Source of the DNA: Deltaproteobacteria bacterium
GTDB lineage: Bacteria > Myxococcota > Myxococcia > Myxococcales > SZAS-1
Direction: 5' to 3'
Length of the DNA stretch: 64,000 bases
Assembly (NCBI GenBank): GCA_018266075.1
Contig: JAFEBB010000035.1
Span: forward strand, 21,829 to 85,828
The notes under the pieces are model-generated. The model had not been told where the DNA came from and did no database searches. It saw only the letters and a list, made by a program, of their open reading frames with translations. The position numbers and the translations under genes were made by a program. Positions 24,014-33,038 of the stretch are shown piece after piece; the first letter of the stretch is position 1; each line of letters opens with the position of its first letter.

Positions 24014-25342
24014 TCAACCGCGCGCGAGCCAGAACCGCCGGCGCAGGTGGCCGAAGAAGGCCTGCACCGGCGCGGCCCCGTCCTCGTGCAGCCGCGTGGC
24101 CAGGGGCGCCGCGAGCAACCGCCCAATCGCCGAGAGCACGAAGAGCACCTGGAGCCGGTGCAGCGGCACGCCGGCGATCCACAGCTGCGGCGGCAGCGCG
24201 GTCGCCAGCCACCCGCCCAGCAGCGAGGCCCCCGCGAACGACACACCCGCCGCGGTGGCGAACGCCGCCACGTAGAACGGCCGCAGCTCCGGCTCGGCGA
24301 GCGACAAGGGCAGCTCGAACGAGGCCAGCCCGTGCCCGCCCCAGAAGAGCCCGGCGAGCACCACGTCGAGCGCCAGCGGCCAGAGCACGTGCTCCGTGGT
24401 CGGCGCGAGCCAGAGCAGCGGCAGCGCGAAGAGCCCGAACGAGCACACCACGAGCACCGGCCGAGCGCCCAGGCGATCGATGGCGCGGCCCCAGGCGCCG
24501 CTGGTGAGCACGCGCACGAGCGCCATCGCAGCGCCGTGCGCCGCCACCCAGCCGAAGCCGAGGTGCAGATCGCGGAGCATGAAGACGGCGAAGAAGCTCG
24601 CGGCCACGCCCACCGCGCTGTTCCAGGCGAGCTGGTAGAGCAGCAGCGGCCGCGCGCGCGCGTCCCGCAGAGGGGCGAGCATGCTGCCGGGCTCAGGTCG
24701 GCTGACCTGCGCAAAGGCCGGCGGCTGGCGGGCCATGAGCGCTGTGGTGAGCAGGCCAGCGAGGAAGCCGAGGGCGCTCAGCGCCGCCAGCGCCAGCTCT
24801 TCGCTTCCGTGCTGGCGGGCGGCGTCGAGGCCAATTCCGCCTGCGAGGGCGCCGATCGATCCGGCGAGAAGCGCCAGCGACGTGCGCCGGCCGAAGTAGC
24901 GGCCGCGCAGCGAGGCGGGCACCAGGTCGCCCATCCACGCGGTCCAGGCGTTGTTCCCTGCAACGCCGAGCAGGCCGGTGAGCGTGGTCACCGCCAGCAG
25001 CACCACGCGCTTGGCGTGCAAGCTCCAGGGAACGAAAGGCACCACCGCCAGCGGCAGCACGGCCTGTCGCGACGCGGCCACGGCCAGCAGCGCCACGCGG
25101 CGGCTTCCTCGAAGCTGGGTGAGCCACGCCGAGGGGAGCTGGACGAGCTGCGCCACGAACGGCATGGCGCCGACGAGCGCGACGACGATCGGGCTGCAGC
25201 GCAGGTGCAGGGCCCACGCGGTGAGCACGCCGCCGCCGGCCAGCGCGGCGACCAGCTCGGCGACCATACCCTCGAAGGTCGAGAGCGCGAGGCCCCTGCG
25301 CAGCACGCCCAGCGGGCGCGCGGTGGAATTTGAGTCGGTCAT
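24014..25342 (-). CDS. MFS transporter
   Basis: 442 aa with twelve predicted membrane helices in two halves. The loop between helices 2 and 3 contains PSAWLTQLRGSRRV, in the place of the MFS motif A. The second half repeats it as WGRAIDRLGARPVLV. Cytoplasmic C-terminus is Arg-rich. Substrate unknown. ATG 25342 lies just after a reverse-strand intrinsic terminator (25350-25380), so it must be transcribed from within about 30 nt or by read-through. The open frame further upstream (to 25972) is not supported. Confidence 0.8.
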   Translation of the reverse strand: MTDSNSTARPLGVLRRGLALSTFEGMVAELVAALAGGGVLTAWALHLRCSPIVVALVGAMPFVAQLVQLPSAWLTQLRGSRRVALLAVAASRQAVLPLAVVPFVPWSLHAKRVVLLAVTTLTGLLGVAGNNAWTAWMGDLVPASLRGRYFGRRTSLALLAGSIGALAGGIGLDAARQHGSEELALAALSALGFLAGLLTTALMARQPPAFAQVSRPEPGSMLAPLRDARARPLLLYQLAWNSAVGVAASFFAVFMLRDLHLGFGWVAAHGAAMALVRVLTSGAWGRAIDRLGARPVLVVCSFGLFALPLLWLAPTTEHVLWPLALDVVLAGLFWGGHGLASFELPLSLAEPELRPFYVAAFATAAGVSFAGASLLGGWLATALPPQLWIAGVPLHRLQVLFVLSAIGRLLAAPLATRLHEDGAAPVQAFFGHLRRRFWLARG

Positions 25343-25349
25343 GATGGGA

Positions 25350-25380
25350 AGGAAAAAAGAGAGCCGGCGTCGCCGGCTCC
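25350..25380 (-). terminator. Rho-independent terminator (reverse strand)
   Basis: On the reverse strand GGAGCCGGCG and CGCCGGCTCT pair around a tiny loop and are followed by CTTTTTTCC. It would end transcripts coming from the 26280/25573 peptidase operon before the MFS gene. Confidence 0.75.
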
Positions 25381-25407
25381 CGATCGCAACATGCTGCACC
25401 GCGGCGT

Positions 25408-25572
25408 TCATTTCACCAGCTCGCCGAACGCGAGCCAGCGCTCGTGCGCCGACTGGACGAGCTCGAGCGCCGAGCGATCGATCTTGCGCAGCCGGAATCG
25501 TCGATGCCTGGCCGCCGAGCGTGCCCGTGAGCAGCAGGTGCTGGTCGTCCGTGTTGCTGATGCGAGCGAAGC
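25408..25572 (-). pseudogene. possible frameshifted gene remnant
   Basis: The 230 bp between the MepA-like gene and the MFS gene hold two protein-like stretches in different reverse frames: ISNTDDQHLLLTGTLGGQA (about 25505-25565), then LRKIDRSALELVQSAHERW continuing to LAFGELVK and a stop at 25408-25410. The second has the look of an amphipathic C-terminal helix and is followed by the terminator at 25350. A single frameshift would join them. I do not recognise the parent. It could also be non-coding sequence that happens to be open. Confidence 0.25.
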
Positions 25573-26280
25573 TCAGCGTGGCTCGAAGTCCACGTGGAAG
25601 TGCTCGTCGTGGCGCACCCAGGCCGGCTTGCGACTGAGCAGCTCCCCGAGCGCGCCGAGCTTCTGGCCCGAGGGCGTCTTTGACACGAGCGGCACGAACT
25701 CCGGCGCGATGAACACCCGCGAGATGCGCAGGCCGCGCGTCCGCGCTTGCTGATCGAGCTCCAGCAGAAATGCGGCCACCGCTTCGAAGTCGATGTGCTG
25801 ATCGCCGAGCCGGCCGCGCTCGTCGAACTCGAGCGCGTAGCCGAGCTTGTTCCACGGCCACGTGCCGATCGTCACGGGCGCGCCGTGCGAATCCGCGAGC
25901 GGCATGAAGATGTCGACGCTCGTGCCGTTCTGGTGCGACCGATGCGGACGGAAGCGTCCGCCGTGCTGCCAACCCGTCTCGCCGACGACGAAGAGCGAGC
26001 TCGGGTCAGCGGCGTGGCGCGCGGCGAACGCTGCCACGTGCGAATCGCGCACGCGGAGGTCCACGTACTGCCGCCCGAGCGACGATCCGAGAATCGAGTA
26101 GGTCTGAAAGCCCTCGCCCGAGGGCGAAATCGGATGCGCGTGCTCGATGTGGCCGCTCGCGGACGTGCCGAAGATTTTCGAGTCCGCGTGGTCGTCGAGC
26201 GCCACGCGAAGCCACGCAACGGACCACGGAAGCACGACGAGAATCGCGACCACGACGGCCGCGATCGTCCCGCGCTTCAC
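25573..26280 (-). CDS. MepA-like penicillin-insensitive murein endopeptidase (LAS metallopeptidase)
   Basis: 235 aa. An N-terminal signal anchor (AAVVVAILVVLPWSVAWL) is followed by a periplasmic peptidase domain. The LAS-family zinc motifs are present: H-x6-D in RSHQNGTSVDIFMPL and H-x-H in HDEHFHVDFEPR at the C-terminus. GGRFRPHRSHQNG closely resembles the MepA motif. MepA cleaves D-Ala-meso-DAP cross-links in peptidoglycan. GTG 26280 overlaps the stop of the upstream radical-SAM gene by four bases (GTGA), so the two are translationally coupled. Confidence 0.8.
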   Translation of the reverse strand: MKRGTIAAVVVAILVVLPWSVAWLRVALDDHADSKIFGTSASGHIEHAHPISPSGEGFQTYSILGSSLGRQYVDLRVRDSHVAAFAARHAADPSSLFVVGETGWQHGGRFRPHRSHQNGTSVDIFMPLADSHGAPVTIGTWPWNKLGYALEFDERGRLGDQHIDFEAVAAFLLELDQQARTRGLRISRVFIAPEFVPLVSKTPSGQKLGALGELLSRKPAWVRHDEHFHVDFEPR

Positions 26281-27590
26281 GGCCGCGCGCCGGCCGCGTT
26301 CTCGCGCTCGTCAAGCCCGCGCGCGAAGTTGCCCACGATGAGCCCGGGCCGCGCGTCCTTGAGCGCCTCGAGCAGGTTCTTCACGCCAATCGGGCGACCA
26401 CCCGCGCCGACACCATCCGCACACTCGAGGTACTGCCGCGGATCGATGCACAGCGAGCGCGTCTGCACCTGGTCCACCTGGTAGCGCGACACGAGCTCGC
26501 AGAGCTTCTCCGCTTCGCCCTCGCGATCGGTCACGCCCGGGAACAGAAGCAGATTCAACGCCAGGTACGCGCCCTTCTCTCGGGCCAGCGCCACCGAGCG
26601 CTCCACGTCGTGCCAGTCGTAGCCCACGGGGTTGTAGTAGGCCGCATAGAGCTCCGGGTCGGCCGAGTTCAGCGAGACGCGGATCGCGTCCAGGCCCGCG
26701 TCGAAGAGCTTGCGCAGATCGTCGGTGCGGCTGGCGTTGGTGTTGATGTTCAGCGAGCCGCGCTTCGTCTTCTCGCGCGTGAGCCGGATGGCCTGCTCGA
26801 TGGCCCGCGCGCGCGTGAGCGGTTCGCCCTCGCAGCCCTGGCCCCAGCTGATCATCGGCCGACCGGTGGCGCTCGTGAGATGCCGAATCGCGACATCCGC
26901 CATCTCCTCGCCCGACGGCGCCTTGTCCTGGCGATCGTGCGACGCCGGCGGGCCGTCCTCGGGCTGCTCGGAGATGCAGCCCACGCAGAACGCGTTGCAC
27001 GCCACCGACGCGGGGATCGCGCCCTCGTCGCGCTCGTAGAAGACGTTCTGGCTCGTGGTGCAGCGATACAACAGCGCGCAGGTCTTGAGCTGGAGCAGCA
27101 CCTTATTCGTCGGGCTCTCGTGCAGCCGCGCGGTCACGAGCTTCTTGAGATCCGGCGTCGAGTACCGCGAGGGATCCCAGTGCCCGCGCTTGTCGGTGTG
27201 CAGCGCGTACGCGACCGGTCCCTTCGCGCTCCACGCGGCGGCCGTGTACGCCCACTGCGGCAGCGGCGGCGCACCATCGGGTGGGACCTCGGCCGGCAGG
27301 TAGGTCCGCGTGTAGCCGGGCGGCAAGAGCGCCCCCACGGCGCTCGGGCGAATCGTCCGCGAGCCGAGCTTCAGCTCCGTCACCGGCACGGGCTCACCCG
27401 AGTCCGGGTCGATGCCCACCGGGATGCGTCCCGGCAGGAACGCGAGCTTGCCGAACTCGGGCAGCGCGATGGGCTTCTCCTCCACGTCGCGCGCGGCGAG
27501 GATCTCTTCGCCCGAGCGGACGGCCGCCAGCAGGCTCGGGTGCTCGAGCACCGTGCCCTTCTCGTCGGCGATGAGGAGGCGGAGCGGCAT
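26277..27590 (-). CDS. radical SAM protein of unknown substrate
   Basis: 437 aa. An unusual N-terminal region of about 190 residues (beta-rich, with VPVTELKLGSRTIRPS and YTRTYLPAEVPP) precedes the radical-SAM core. The [4Fe-4S] motif C-x3-C-x2-C reads CNAFCVGC. Further core elements are ISWGQGCEGEPLT (GGE-like SAM site), LNINTNASR and IRVSLNSADPE. Two cysteines ahead of the cluster motif (TCALLYRCTT) may ligate something else. The family is not MiaB, KamA or a SPASM maturase that I recognise. Coupling to a murein endopeptidase gene is the only functional hint. Confidence 0.75.
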   Translation of the reverse strand: MPLRLLIADEKGTVLEHPSLLAAVRSGEEILAARDVEEKPIALPEFGKLAFLPGRIPVGIDPDSGEPVPVTELKLGSRTIRPSAVGALLPPGYTRTYLPAEVPPDGAPPLPQWAYTAAAWSAKGPVAYALHTDKRGHWDPSRYSTPDLKKLVTARLHESPTNKVLLQLKTCALLYRCTTSQNVFYERDEGAIPASVACNAFCVGCISEQPEDGPPASHDRQDKAPSGEEMADVAIRHLTSATGRPMISWGQGCEGEPLTRARAIEQAIRLTREKTKRGSLNINTNASRTDDLRKLFDAGLDAIRVSLNSADPELYAAYYNPVGYDWHDVERSVALAREKGAYLALNLLLFPGVTDREGEAEKLCELVSRYQVDQVQTRSLCIDPRQYLECADGVGAGGRPIGVKNLLEALKDARPGLIVGNFARGLDERENAAGARP

Positions 27591-27623
27591 GCCGCCCTTG
27601 TAACCGCGGGGACGGTCGCGTTG

Positions 27624-29018
27624 CTACTGCTGCGTCACCGAGAGATCGCCGCCGATGGCGCCCGTGAGGTTCGGGCGAACGATCGGAATCGTGTCGGAGT
27701 CGATGCTGCTGACGCCGCCGAAGAAGAGCGCGTCGCCCTGCGTGTTCCAGGGCGAGAGGCCGTCGTTCACGGTGTGCTGCTGCTGCCCCGCGAGCGTGAC
27801 CTGCAGCGCCGGGACGTCCTGCGCCTGGCCTGCCGGCACGATCTTCAGGCGGTTGACCGTGTTGTCCCAGACGCCGGTGACGCCGTTGATGTCCAGGCCG
27901 CTCGGCTCGGCCGCGGAGTCGAAGTTCGCCGTGCAGTTGGAGACGCAGCACGCGGTGCCCGTCACCGTGGGCGGGCTGCCCGCGACGGCGGTGCCGATGG
28001 TGACGTTGAGGGAGTCGTCGAGGTCCACGGGCACCGTGTCCTGCTCCGTGGCGGTGTACGCGTAGTCGCCGCCGCCGCCCGCGGCGCAGGTCGAGGTGTC
28101 GGAGAGGCTGATGTGCAGGCTGTACGCGTGGGCGAGCACGTAGAGGCTCGAGAGCAGCGTGACCTGCGAGCCGTCGCTGGCCGTGAACGACACGCTCACC
28201 GTCTCGGGATCGTGCGTGGGGAGCGTGCTCGGCGCGTTGTACGAGCAGGTGTTGGCGAGCGGGCTCAACGAGCCGTCGCCGGTGTCGCCGTTGCCGGGCG
28301 TGCCGTTCAGGTTCCAGGTGGGCGTGCCGGTGATCGTCGCCGGCACCTTCGACGCCACGTACTGGTTTCCCGAGCCGTCATCCACCAGCGGCACCTGCGA
28401 GACCGAGAGCGACACCGAGCCGTTGGTGAGCATCGCCGTCTGCGAGGCCACGATGGAGAGGTCGAGCAGGTACGCGTAGTCGGTGAAGTGCGTGGTGGTC
28501 GCGGTGAGCGTCTTGGCGCCGGTGTCTGCCGTCAGCCCGGGGACGATCTGCCAGCGCCCCTGGCTGTCCTGGAACGCGAGCTTCACGTTGTCGTAGCTGG
28601 CCGTGGCCCCGTCGAGCTGGCCGAAGGTCGGCGCGAGCGTGAGCGTCACCGGCTGCGCGAAGGTCGTCCCGTTCGGGCCCATGCGGTACGCGTAGCCCGT
28701 GCCGCCCGGGGCCATGTTCTGGATGGCGGAGATGGTGATCGTCGTCGGCGTGGAGAGCGCGCCCGGCGGGATGGTCAACGTGAGCTGCCGATCGCCGGAG
28801 ACGAGCGTGCCGCCCGAGGCGTCGATGCTCTTGCTCACCGCTGGAATGCCCGACGCCGGCGTTCCCACCGACGTCACCGCCGCCTGGCCCGTGCTGCCCG
28901 TGCTGCCGCCCGTGGTCCCCGAGGTGCCGTTGGAGCCGCCGGTGGTGTTGCCTGTCTTGGAGCCGCTGCAGCCCAGCAGAAGCGCCGTCGAAACCACAGC
29001 CACGAATCCCGCGCGCAT
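27624..29018 (-). CDS. lipoprotein with ZU5-like beta domains
   Basis: 464 aa. Lipoprotein signal MRAGFVAVVSTALLLGC, then a Gly/Thr/Ser-rich tether of about 30 residues. A ZU5-like segment follows (VSGDRQLTLTIPPGALSTP; the IPPGAL core is diagnostic). The rest is repeated Ser/Thr-rich beta-strands ending in DTIPIVRPNLTGAIGG. Typical of large secreted myxobacterial surface proteins. GAGAGGGAC precedes ATG 29018. Function unknown; adhesion or surface assembly is plausible. The 220 bp upstream, shared with divergent ald, hold no other gene. Confidence 0.7.
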   Translation of the reverse strand: MRAGFVAVVSTALLLGCSGSKTGNTTGGSNGTSGTTGGSTGSTGQAAVTSVGTPASGIPAVSKSIDASGGTLVSGDRQLTLTIPPGALSTPTTITISAIQNMAPGGTGYAYRMGPNGTTFAQPVTLTLAPTFGQLDGATASYDNVKLAFQDSQGRWQIVPGLTADTGAKTLTATTTHFTDYAYLLDLSIVASQTAMLTNGSVSLSVSQVPLVDDGSGNQYVASKVPATITGTPTWNLNGTPGNGDTGDGSLSPLANTCSYNAPSTLPTHDPETVSVSFTASDGSQVTLLSSLYVLAHAYSLHISLSDTSTCAAGGGGDYAYTATEQDTVPVDLDDSLNVTIGTAVAGSPPTVTGTACCVSNCTANFDSAAEPSGLDINGVTGVWDNTVNRLKIVPAGQAQDVPALQVTLAGQQQHTVNDGLSPWNTQGDALFFGGVSSIDSDTIPIVRPNLTGAIGGDLSVTQQ

Positions 29019-29238
29019 GTTTCGTCCCTCTCGAATGGCCGGCCAGAAACGCCCGGATTTCTAGCGCAGCCAAATGCCGAGGGCGAGCCTGCGCGTGTCG
29101 ATTTTTCGATCGCGTTCAATGAAACCAAATCGTTGCACCCGGAGGGCCTGCTGCACCGCGTAAAATCAGACGTTTGCCAGGTTGGGTGTCGGCGAGTATG
29201 TTGCGCGCCGTCACGACCAACCGCCCCTGGAGGCCTCT

Positions 29239-30447
29239 GTGATCATCGGTGTTCCCAAGGAGATCAAGACGCGCGAGTACCGCATCGGCATCGTTCCCGC
29301 CGGCGTGCGCGCGCTCACCGCGCGGGGCCACAAGGTCCTCATCGAGAAGAACGGCGGCCTGGGCTCGGGCATCAGCGACGGCGAGTTCCAGAAGGCCGGC
29401 GCCGAGATCGTCCGCACCGCGGGCGAGGTCTGGGACCGCGCCGACATGGTGATGAAGGTCAAGGAGCCGCTGCCGGATGAGTACGGCCGCATCCGCGAGG
29501 GCCAGGTCGTCTACACGTACTTCCACCTCGCCGGCGTGGACCCGGAGCTGACCAAGGTGCTCGTCAAGAAGAAGGCCGCCGCGGTGGCCTACGAGACCAT
29601 CCAGCTCGCCGACCGCAGCCTGCCCCTGCTCCGCCCCATGTCCGAGGTCGCCGGCAAGATGGCGATCCAGGTGGGTGCCTACTGCCTCGAGAAGGAGAAG
29701 GGCGGCAAGGGCATCCTGCTGGGCGGCGTGCCCGGCGTGAAGCGCGGCAAGGTGGTGATCATCGGCGGCGGCGTGGTGGGCATCAACAGCGCCAAGATGG
29801 CCGTGGGCCTGGGCGCCGAGGTGACCATCCTCGACGTCGACCTCAACCGGCTCGCGTACCTCGACGACATCTTCATGGGCCGCTGCTCCACCCTCTTCAG
29901 CGACAGCGAGAACATCGCCAAGAGCGTCCGTGACGCGGACCTCGTGGTCGGCGGCGTGCTCATCCCCGGCGCCCGCGCGCCCAAGCTGGTCAGCGAGGAG
30001 CTGATCGGCGAGATGACCGAGGGCTCGGTGGTCGTCGACGTGGCGGTGGACCAGGGCGGCTGCATCGAGACCTGCGTGCCCACGACCCACGATCACCCCA
30101 CGTTCATCAAGCACGGCGTGGTGCACTACTGCGTGGCCAACATGCCCGGCGCCGTTCCGCGCACGTCGACCTTCGCGCTCACCAACACGACCATCACCTA
30201 CGCGCGCAAGATCGCCGAGATGGGCCTGCAGGACGCGATGCGCGCTGACAAGGCCCTGCTCGCCGGCCTGAACACGTTCGGCGGCCACGTGACGTACGAG
30301 GCCGTCGCCGACGCGCTCGGGTACGACTACGTGCCCGCGCTGGAGGCGCTTTCAAAGGGCGGCAAGGCCGCGGCCGCTAAGCCGGCGAAGAACGTGATCG
30401 CCAGCAAGAACGGCTCGCCCACCAAGGGCAAGCAGGCGCGCGCCTAA
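29239..30447 (+). CDS. ald: alanine dehydrogenase
   Basis: NAD-dependent oxidative deamination of L-alanine to pyruvate and ammonia. 402 aa from GTG 29239 (GGAGG 7 nt upstream). Signature blocks: [22 protein letters not shown] at the N-terminus in two parts, the catalytic His in YTYFHLAG, the NAD-binding [15 protein letters not shown], and [11 protein letters not shown]. The last 30 residues ([16 protein letters not shown] and following) form a basic Ala/Lys-rich tail not present in the usual 371-aa enzyme. Followed by a clear terminator. Confidence 0.95.
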   Translation: MIIGVPKEIKTREYRIGIVPAGVRALTARGHKVLIEKNGGLGSGISDGEFQKAGAEIVRTAGEVWDRADMVMKVKEPLPDEYGRIREGQVVYTYFHLAGVDPELTKVLVKKKAAAVAYETIQLADRSLPLLRPMSEVAGKMAIQVGAYCLEKEKGGKGILLGGVPGVKRGKVVIIGGGVVGINSAKMAVGLGAEVTILDVDLNRLAYLDDIFMGRCSTLFSDSENIAKSVRDADLVVGGVLIPGARAPKLVSEELIGEMTEGSVVVDVAVDQGGCIETCVPTTHDHPTFIKHGVVHYCVANMPGAVPRTSTFALTNTTITYARKIAEMGLQDAMRADKALLAGLNTFGGHVTYEAVADALGYDYVPALEALSKGGKAAAAKPAKNVIASKNGSPTKGKQARA

Positions 30448-30470
30448 GTCCGACGCGATCGCTTCACTCG

Positions 30471-30505
30471 AAGGGCCCGGCTCCGGCTGGGCCCTTTGCC
30501 TTTTG
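30471..30505 (+). terminator. Rho-independent terminator after ald
   Basis: AAGGGCCC and GGGCCCTT form an 8-bp perfect stem around GGCTCCGGCT, followed by TGCCTTTT. It lies 24 nt after the ald stop. Confidence 0.8.
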
Positions 30506-30822
30506 GGGCATGGTTCGCGACTGGGCAAATCCTGGCGCACGTGGACAAATCGTCTCCAGCTTTCCGCGGGCTGTGTCGGACCGTCCGCGGGCGTGCCAGC
30601 GCGGAGGCCCAATTTTCAAGCGCTTGGCTGAAATATCGCCCCGGGAACGCCGTTTGCTCTGCACGAACAGCAGGCGGCCATGGCTGGGCACCTCGGTGGG
30701 CCTGGCAGGCCGGGAATGGGCCAGCCGCCATCGGTGTTGCCCGGGTCGCAAACGTTCTTACGTTTGGCCCGGAAATTCACCGGCGAACAGCGCAAGCGCC
30801 GAGGGAAATGAGGACCAGGCCG
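30506..30822. other. non-coding region upstream of the ECF sigma gene
   Basis: About 317 bp between the ald terminator and the sigma-factor start. Open frames cross it but have no convincing codon pattern or start signal. It probably holds the sigma-factor promoter and a long 5' leader. I see no convincing -35/-10 pair, riboswitch or repeat. Confidence 0.4.
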
Positions 30823-31461
30823 ATGTCGGACGACGCACGCAACGAGCGGACCAAGGGAGAGTTCGAGGGGCTCACCATCGAGCACATCGACCCGCTCTTC
30901 TCTGCTGCCCTGCGCCTCACGAAGAACGAGCGCGACGCGGAAGACCTGGTGCAGGACACCTTCCTGCGCGCCTACCGCTTCTTCGACAAGTTCGAGCGGG
31001 GCACGAACATCAAGGCCTGGCTCTTCAAGATCCTCACCAACACCTTCATCAACCGCTACCGGCGCAAGGTGAAGGAGCGCAGCGTGGTGGAGGGCGCCGA
31101 GCGCGACACCGTGCACGAGCGCTTCATGAGCCGCGAGGCCAGCGAGTACGCGGCCAACCCGGAGCAGTACTTCTCCGACCGGCTGCTCTCCGACGACGTG
31201 CTCAAGGCCATCGACGCCCTGCCCATCGACTTCCGCCTCGTGGTGATCCTCGCCGACCTCCAGGAGTTCTCGTACAAGGAGATCGCCGAGATCCTCGAGT
31301 GTCCGGTGGGCACGGTGATGAGCCGGCTCTACCGCGGGCGCAAGCTGCTGCAGAAGAGCCTGCGCACCTACGCGATCCTGCAGGGCGTGCTCCACGAGGA
31401 CGTGAACGCGCCGGCAGATTTGTCCGAGTACCGGCGGCGCAAGGCGTCGTCGCGCGGATAG
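30823..31461 (+). CDS. ECF-family RNA polymerase sigma factor
   Basis: 212 aa. Sigma region 2 contains DAEDLVQDTFLRAYRFFDKFE and NIKAWLFKILTNTFINRYRR; region 4 contains EFSYKEIAEILECPVGTVMSRL with its helix-turn-helix. There is no region 1.1 or 3. ATG 30823 is chosen because GAGGA lies 8 nt upstream; ATG 30808 would add five residues. The gene sits directly before a zinc-finger anti-sigma factor, the usual ECF regulatory pair. The signal sensed is unknown. Confidence 0.9.
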   Translation: MSDDARNERTKGEFEGLTIEHIDPLFSAALRLTKNERDAEDLVQDTFLRAYRFFDKFERGTNIKAWLFKILTNTFINRYRRKVKERSVVEGAERDTVHERFMSREASEYAANPEQYFSDRLLSDDVLKAIDALPIDFRLVVILADLQEFSYKEIAEILECPVGTVMSRLYRGRKLLQKSLRTYAILQGVLHEDVNAPADLSEYRRRKASSRG

Positions 31462-31567
31462 CTTGATGCTCACCCTTCCCGGAGCGCCCATGGGCGGCTG
31501 CCACACGAACTTCGGGGGAACAAGGCGCCAAGCCGGGCGTTTCATGGCCGGGCGGGCGGACGGGTTC

Positions 31568-31573
31568 TAGAAT
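31568..31573 (+). promoter_or_regulatory. candidate -10 element of a leaderless anti-sigma promoter
   Basis: TAGAAT ends 10 nt before ATG 31584 and overlaps an in-frame ATG at 31572. If used, transcription would begin at or beside ATG 31584, which lacks a Shine-Dalgarno, giving the anti-sigma factor its own promoter apart from the sigma gene. Confidence 0.35.
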
Positions 31574-31583
31574 GGCAGCGACC

Positions 31584-32417
31584 ATGACCGCGCTCGAGTG
31601 CCAGGAGCTGGAACCTCTGCTCCACGCGTTCGTCGACGGCGAGTTCGAGGCCAGCGAGAAGGCCGACGTCGAGGCCCACCTCGCCAACTGCCCCGGCTGC
31701 CGCGAGCGCGTGGAGATTGAGCGCAAGCTCCGTGAGCGCCTGCGTGCCGCTGCCGCGGTCCGCGCGCCTGAGGCCCTTCGTCGGCGCATCGAGGCCGGCC
31801 TGCAGCGCGAGCGGCGCATCTCGCACCTGCGTGCGCTGATTCGGCCGGAGTCCCTCGCCGTGGCGGCGGTGGCGGCAGCGGCGGGCATCATTGCCTTCTT
31901 GTCGGGGCGGCAGCTGCTGGAGCCCATGGTCGAGGATGTGGTGAGGAAGCACTCCCACAATCCTCCGGTGGAAGTCCGCGGCGACGAACAACAAGTCCAG
32001 CGTTGGTTCGCCGGCAAGGTGGACTTCCCGGTGCAGATGCCGCACCTGCGCAACCTGAACGTCTCCGGCGCGCGGCTCTCGCATGTGCGCGATCGCGACG
32101 CGGCCTACGTGGTCTACGAGGGCCCGCAGGCGCACCGGGTGTCGCTCTTCGTCTTCGACGATCCGCGCGCGCCCATCGAGCTCGGGCTCGGCGGGCACCT
32201 GCAGCGCATCGACGACCGCGAGGTGCTGCTGGCCAACGAGCACGGCTACAACGTGGTGATGTGGCGGAACAACCAGATCATGTACTCGCTCGTCTCCGAT
32301 CTCGACGAGCGCGACATCCTGGGCTTGCTCTCGAACCACGCCCAGCCGCCGGCGGAGCTCCCTGCCCCGCTGCCGACGCCGGAAGTCCAGCCCGCGGCGC
32401 TGCGCGCGGTTCCTTGA
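31584..32417 (+). CDS. zinc-finger (zf-HC2) membrane anti-sigma factor
   Basis: 277 aa. An N-terminal ZAS/zf-HC2 domain has the H-x3-C-x2-C metal motif in AHLANCPGC. A single transmembrane helix follows (about 92-113, SLAVAAVAAAAGIIAFLSG). An extracytoplasmic domain of about 130 residues (GARLSHVRDRDAAYVVYEG, NVVMWRNNQIMYSLVSDL) and a Pro-rich tail complete it. It should bind and inactivate the ECF sigma factor encoded 122 bp upstream until a periplasmic signal arrives. ATG 31584 is preferred over 31572, which lies inside the candidate -10 hexamer. Confidence 0.88.
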   Translation: MTALECQELEPLLHAFVDGEFEASEKADVEAHLANCPGCRERVEIERKLRERLRAAAAVRAPEALRRRIEAGLQRERRISHLRALIRPESLAVAAVAAAAGIIAFLSGRQLLEPMVEDVVRKHSHNPPVEVRGDEQQVQRWFAGKVDFPVQMPHLRNLNVSGARLSHVRDRDAAYVVYEGPQAHRVSLFVFDDPRAPIELGLGGHLQRIDDREVLLANEHGYNVVMWRNNQIMYSLVSDLDERDILGLLSNHAQPPAELPAPLPTPEVQPAALRAVP

Positions 32418-32432
32418 GGTGACCTGGCGCCG

Positions 32433-32942
32433 CTAGATGTGCAGCGCGCCCTGGTGGAACCCGGGCCCCGCGAGCGCCTCGCCCTCGAACGACACGGCCG
32501 CGACGAGCGGATCCTCGAGGTCGGCGAAGTCCACGAAGTCGAGCTCGATGGCGTCCTCGTGGGTGCCGCCGCGGACGACCATGCGTCCCGGCTTGGCGAG
32601 CGCCACGTCGAGCACCATGGGCATCTTGAAGAGCTTGCCGAACGGCGGCGCGGCGCCCAGCTCGCAGTCGGGGAAGAGCTCGGCGAGCTCGTCCTCGTCC
32701 ACCAGCTCGGCCGGCGCGCCGAGGATGTGGGACATCGCCAGCAAGTCGAGCCGCGAGCTGGCAGGCACGGCCACGAGCACGCGGTCGTCGCCAGCGCGCA
32801 CCACCAGCGTCTTGGCGATGCGGTGGCCAGTCAGCCGCAGCGCTTGGGCCAGGTGCGAGCCGTCGACCGCGAGGGAGTGCTCGCGCGGCCGGTACTCGAC
32901 GCCCGCGTCGTCGAGATACTGGCGGATGGTTTCGGGGATCAT
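32433..32942 (-). CDS. YbaK/EbsC-family aminoacyl-tRNA deacylase
   Basis: 169 aa. Trans-editing domain that hydrolyses mischarged tRNAs such as Cys-tRNA(Pro) or Ala-tRNA(Pro). Family features: an invariant lysine in GHRIAKTLVVRAG, VLVAVPASSRLDL, and the C-terminal PPFGKLFKMPMVLD and GGTHEDAIELDF blocks. ATG 32942 was chosen over ATG 32954 because GGAGG lies just upstream of it. Converges on the anti-sigma gene with a 15-bp gap. Confidence 0.85.
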   Translation of the reverse strand: MIPETIRQYLDDAGVEYRPREHSLAVDGSHLAQALRLTGHRIAKTLVVRAGDDRVLVAVPASSRLDLLAMSHILGAPAELVDEDELAELFPDCELGAAPPFGKLFKMPMVLDVALAKPGRMVVRGGTHEDAIELDFVDFADLEDPLVAAVSFEGEALAGPGFHQGALHI

Positions 32943-33038
32943 CGGCGCCTCCATGCCGCACAGTGCCGGCGGAGCAAACGGTAGGTCCGACCGGGGCGAC
33001 GCGCGCGCCGTTGCGTCATGCGATCGACGGTCAGTCCG

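Noticed and set aside
26277..27590. Lysine 2,3-aminomutase (KamA) to complete the lysine pathway
   Set aside because: The radical SAM core lacks KamA-type flanking motifs and PLP lysine context, and the protein has an unrelated N-terminal domain.
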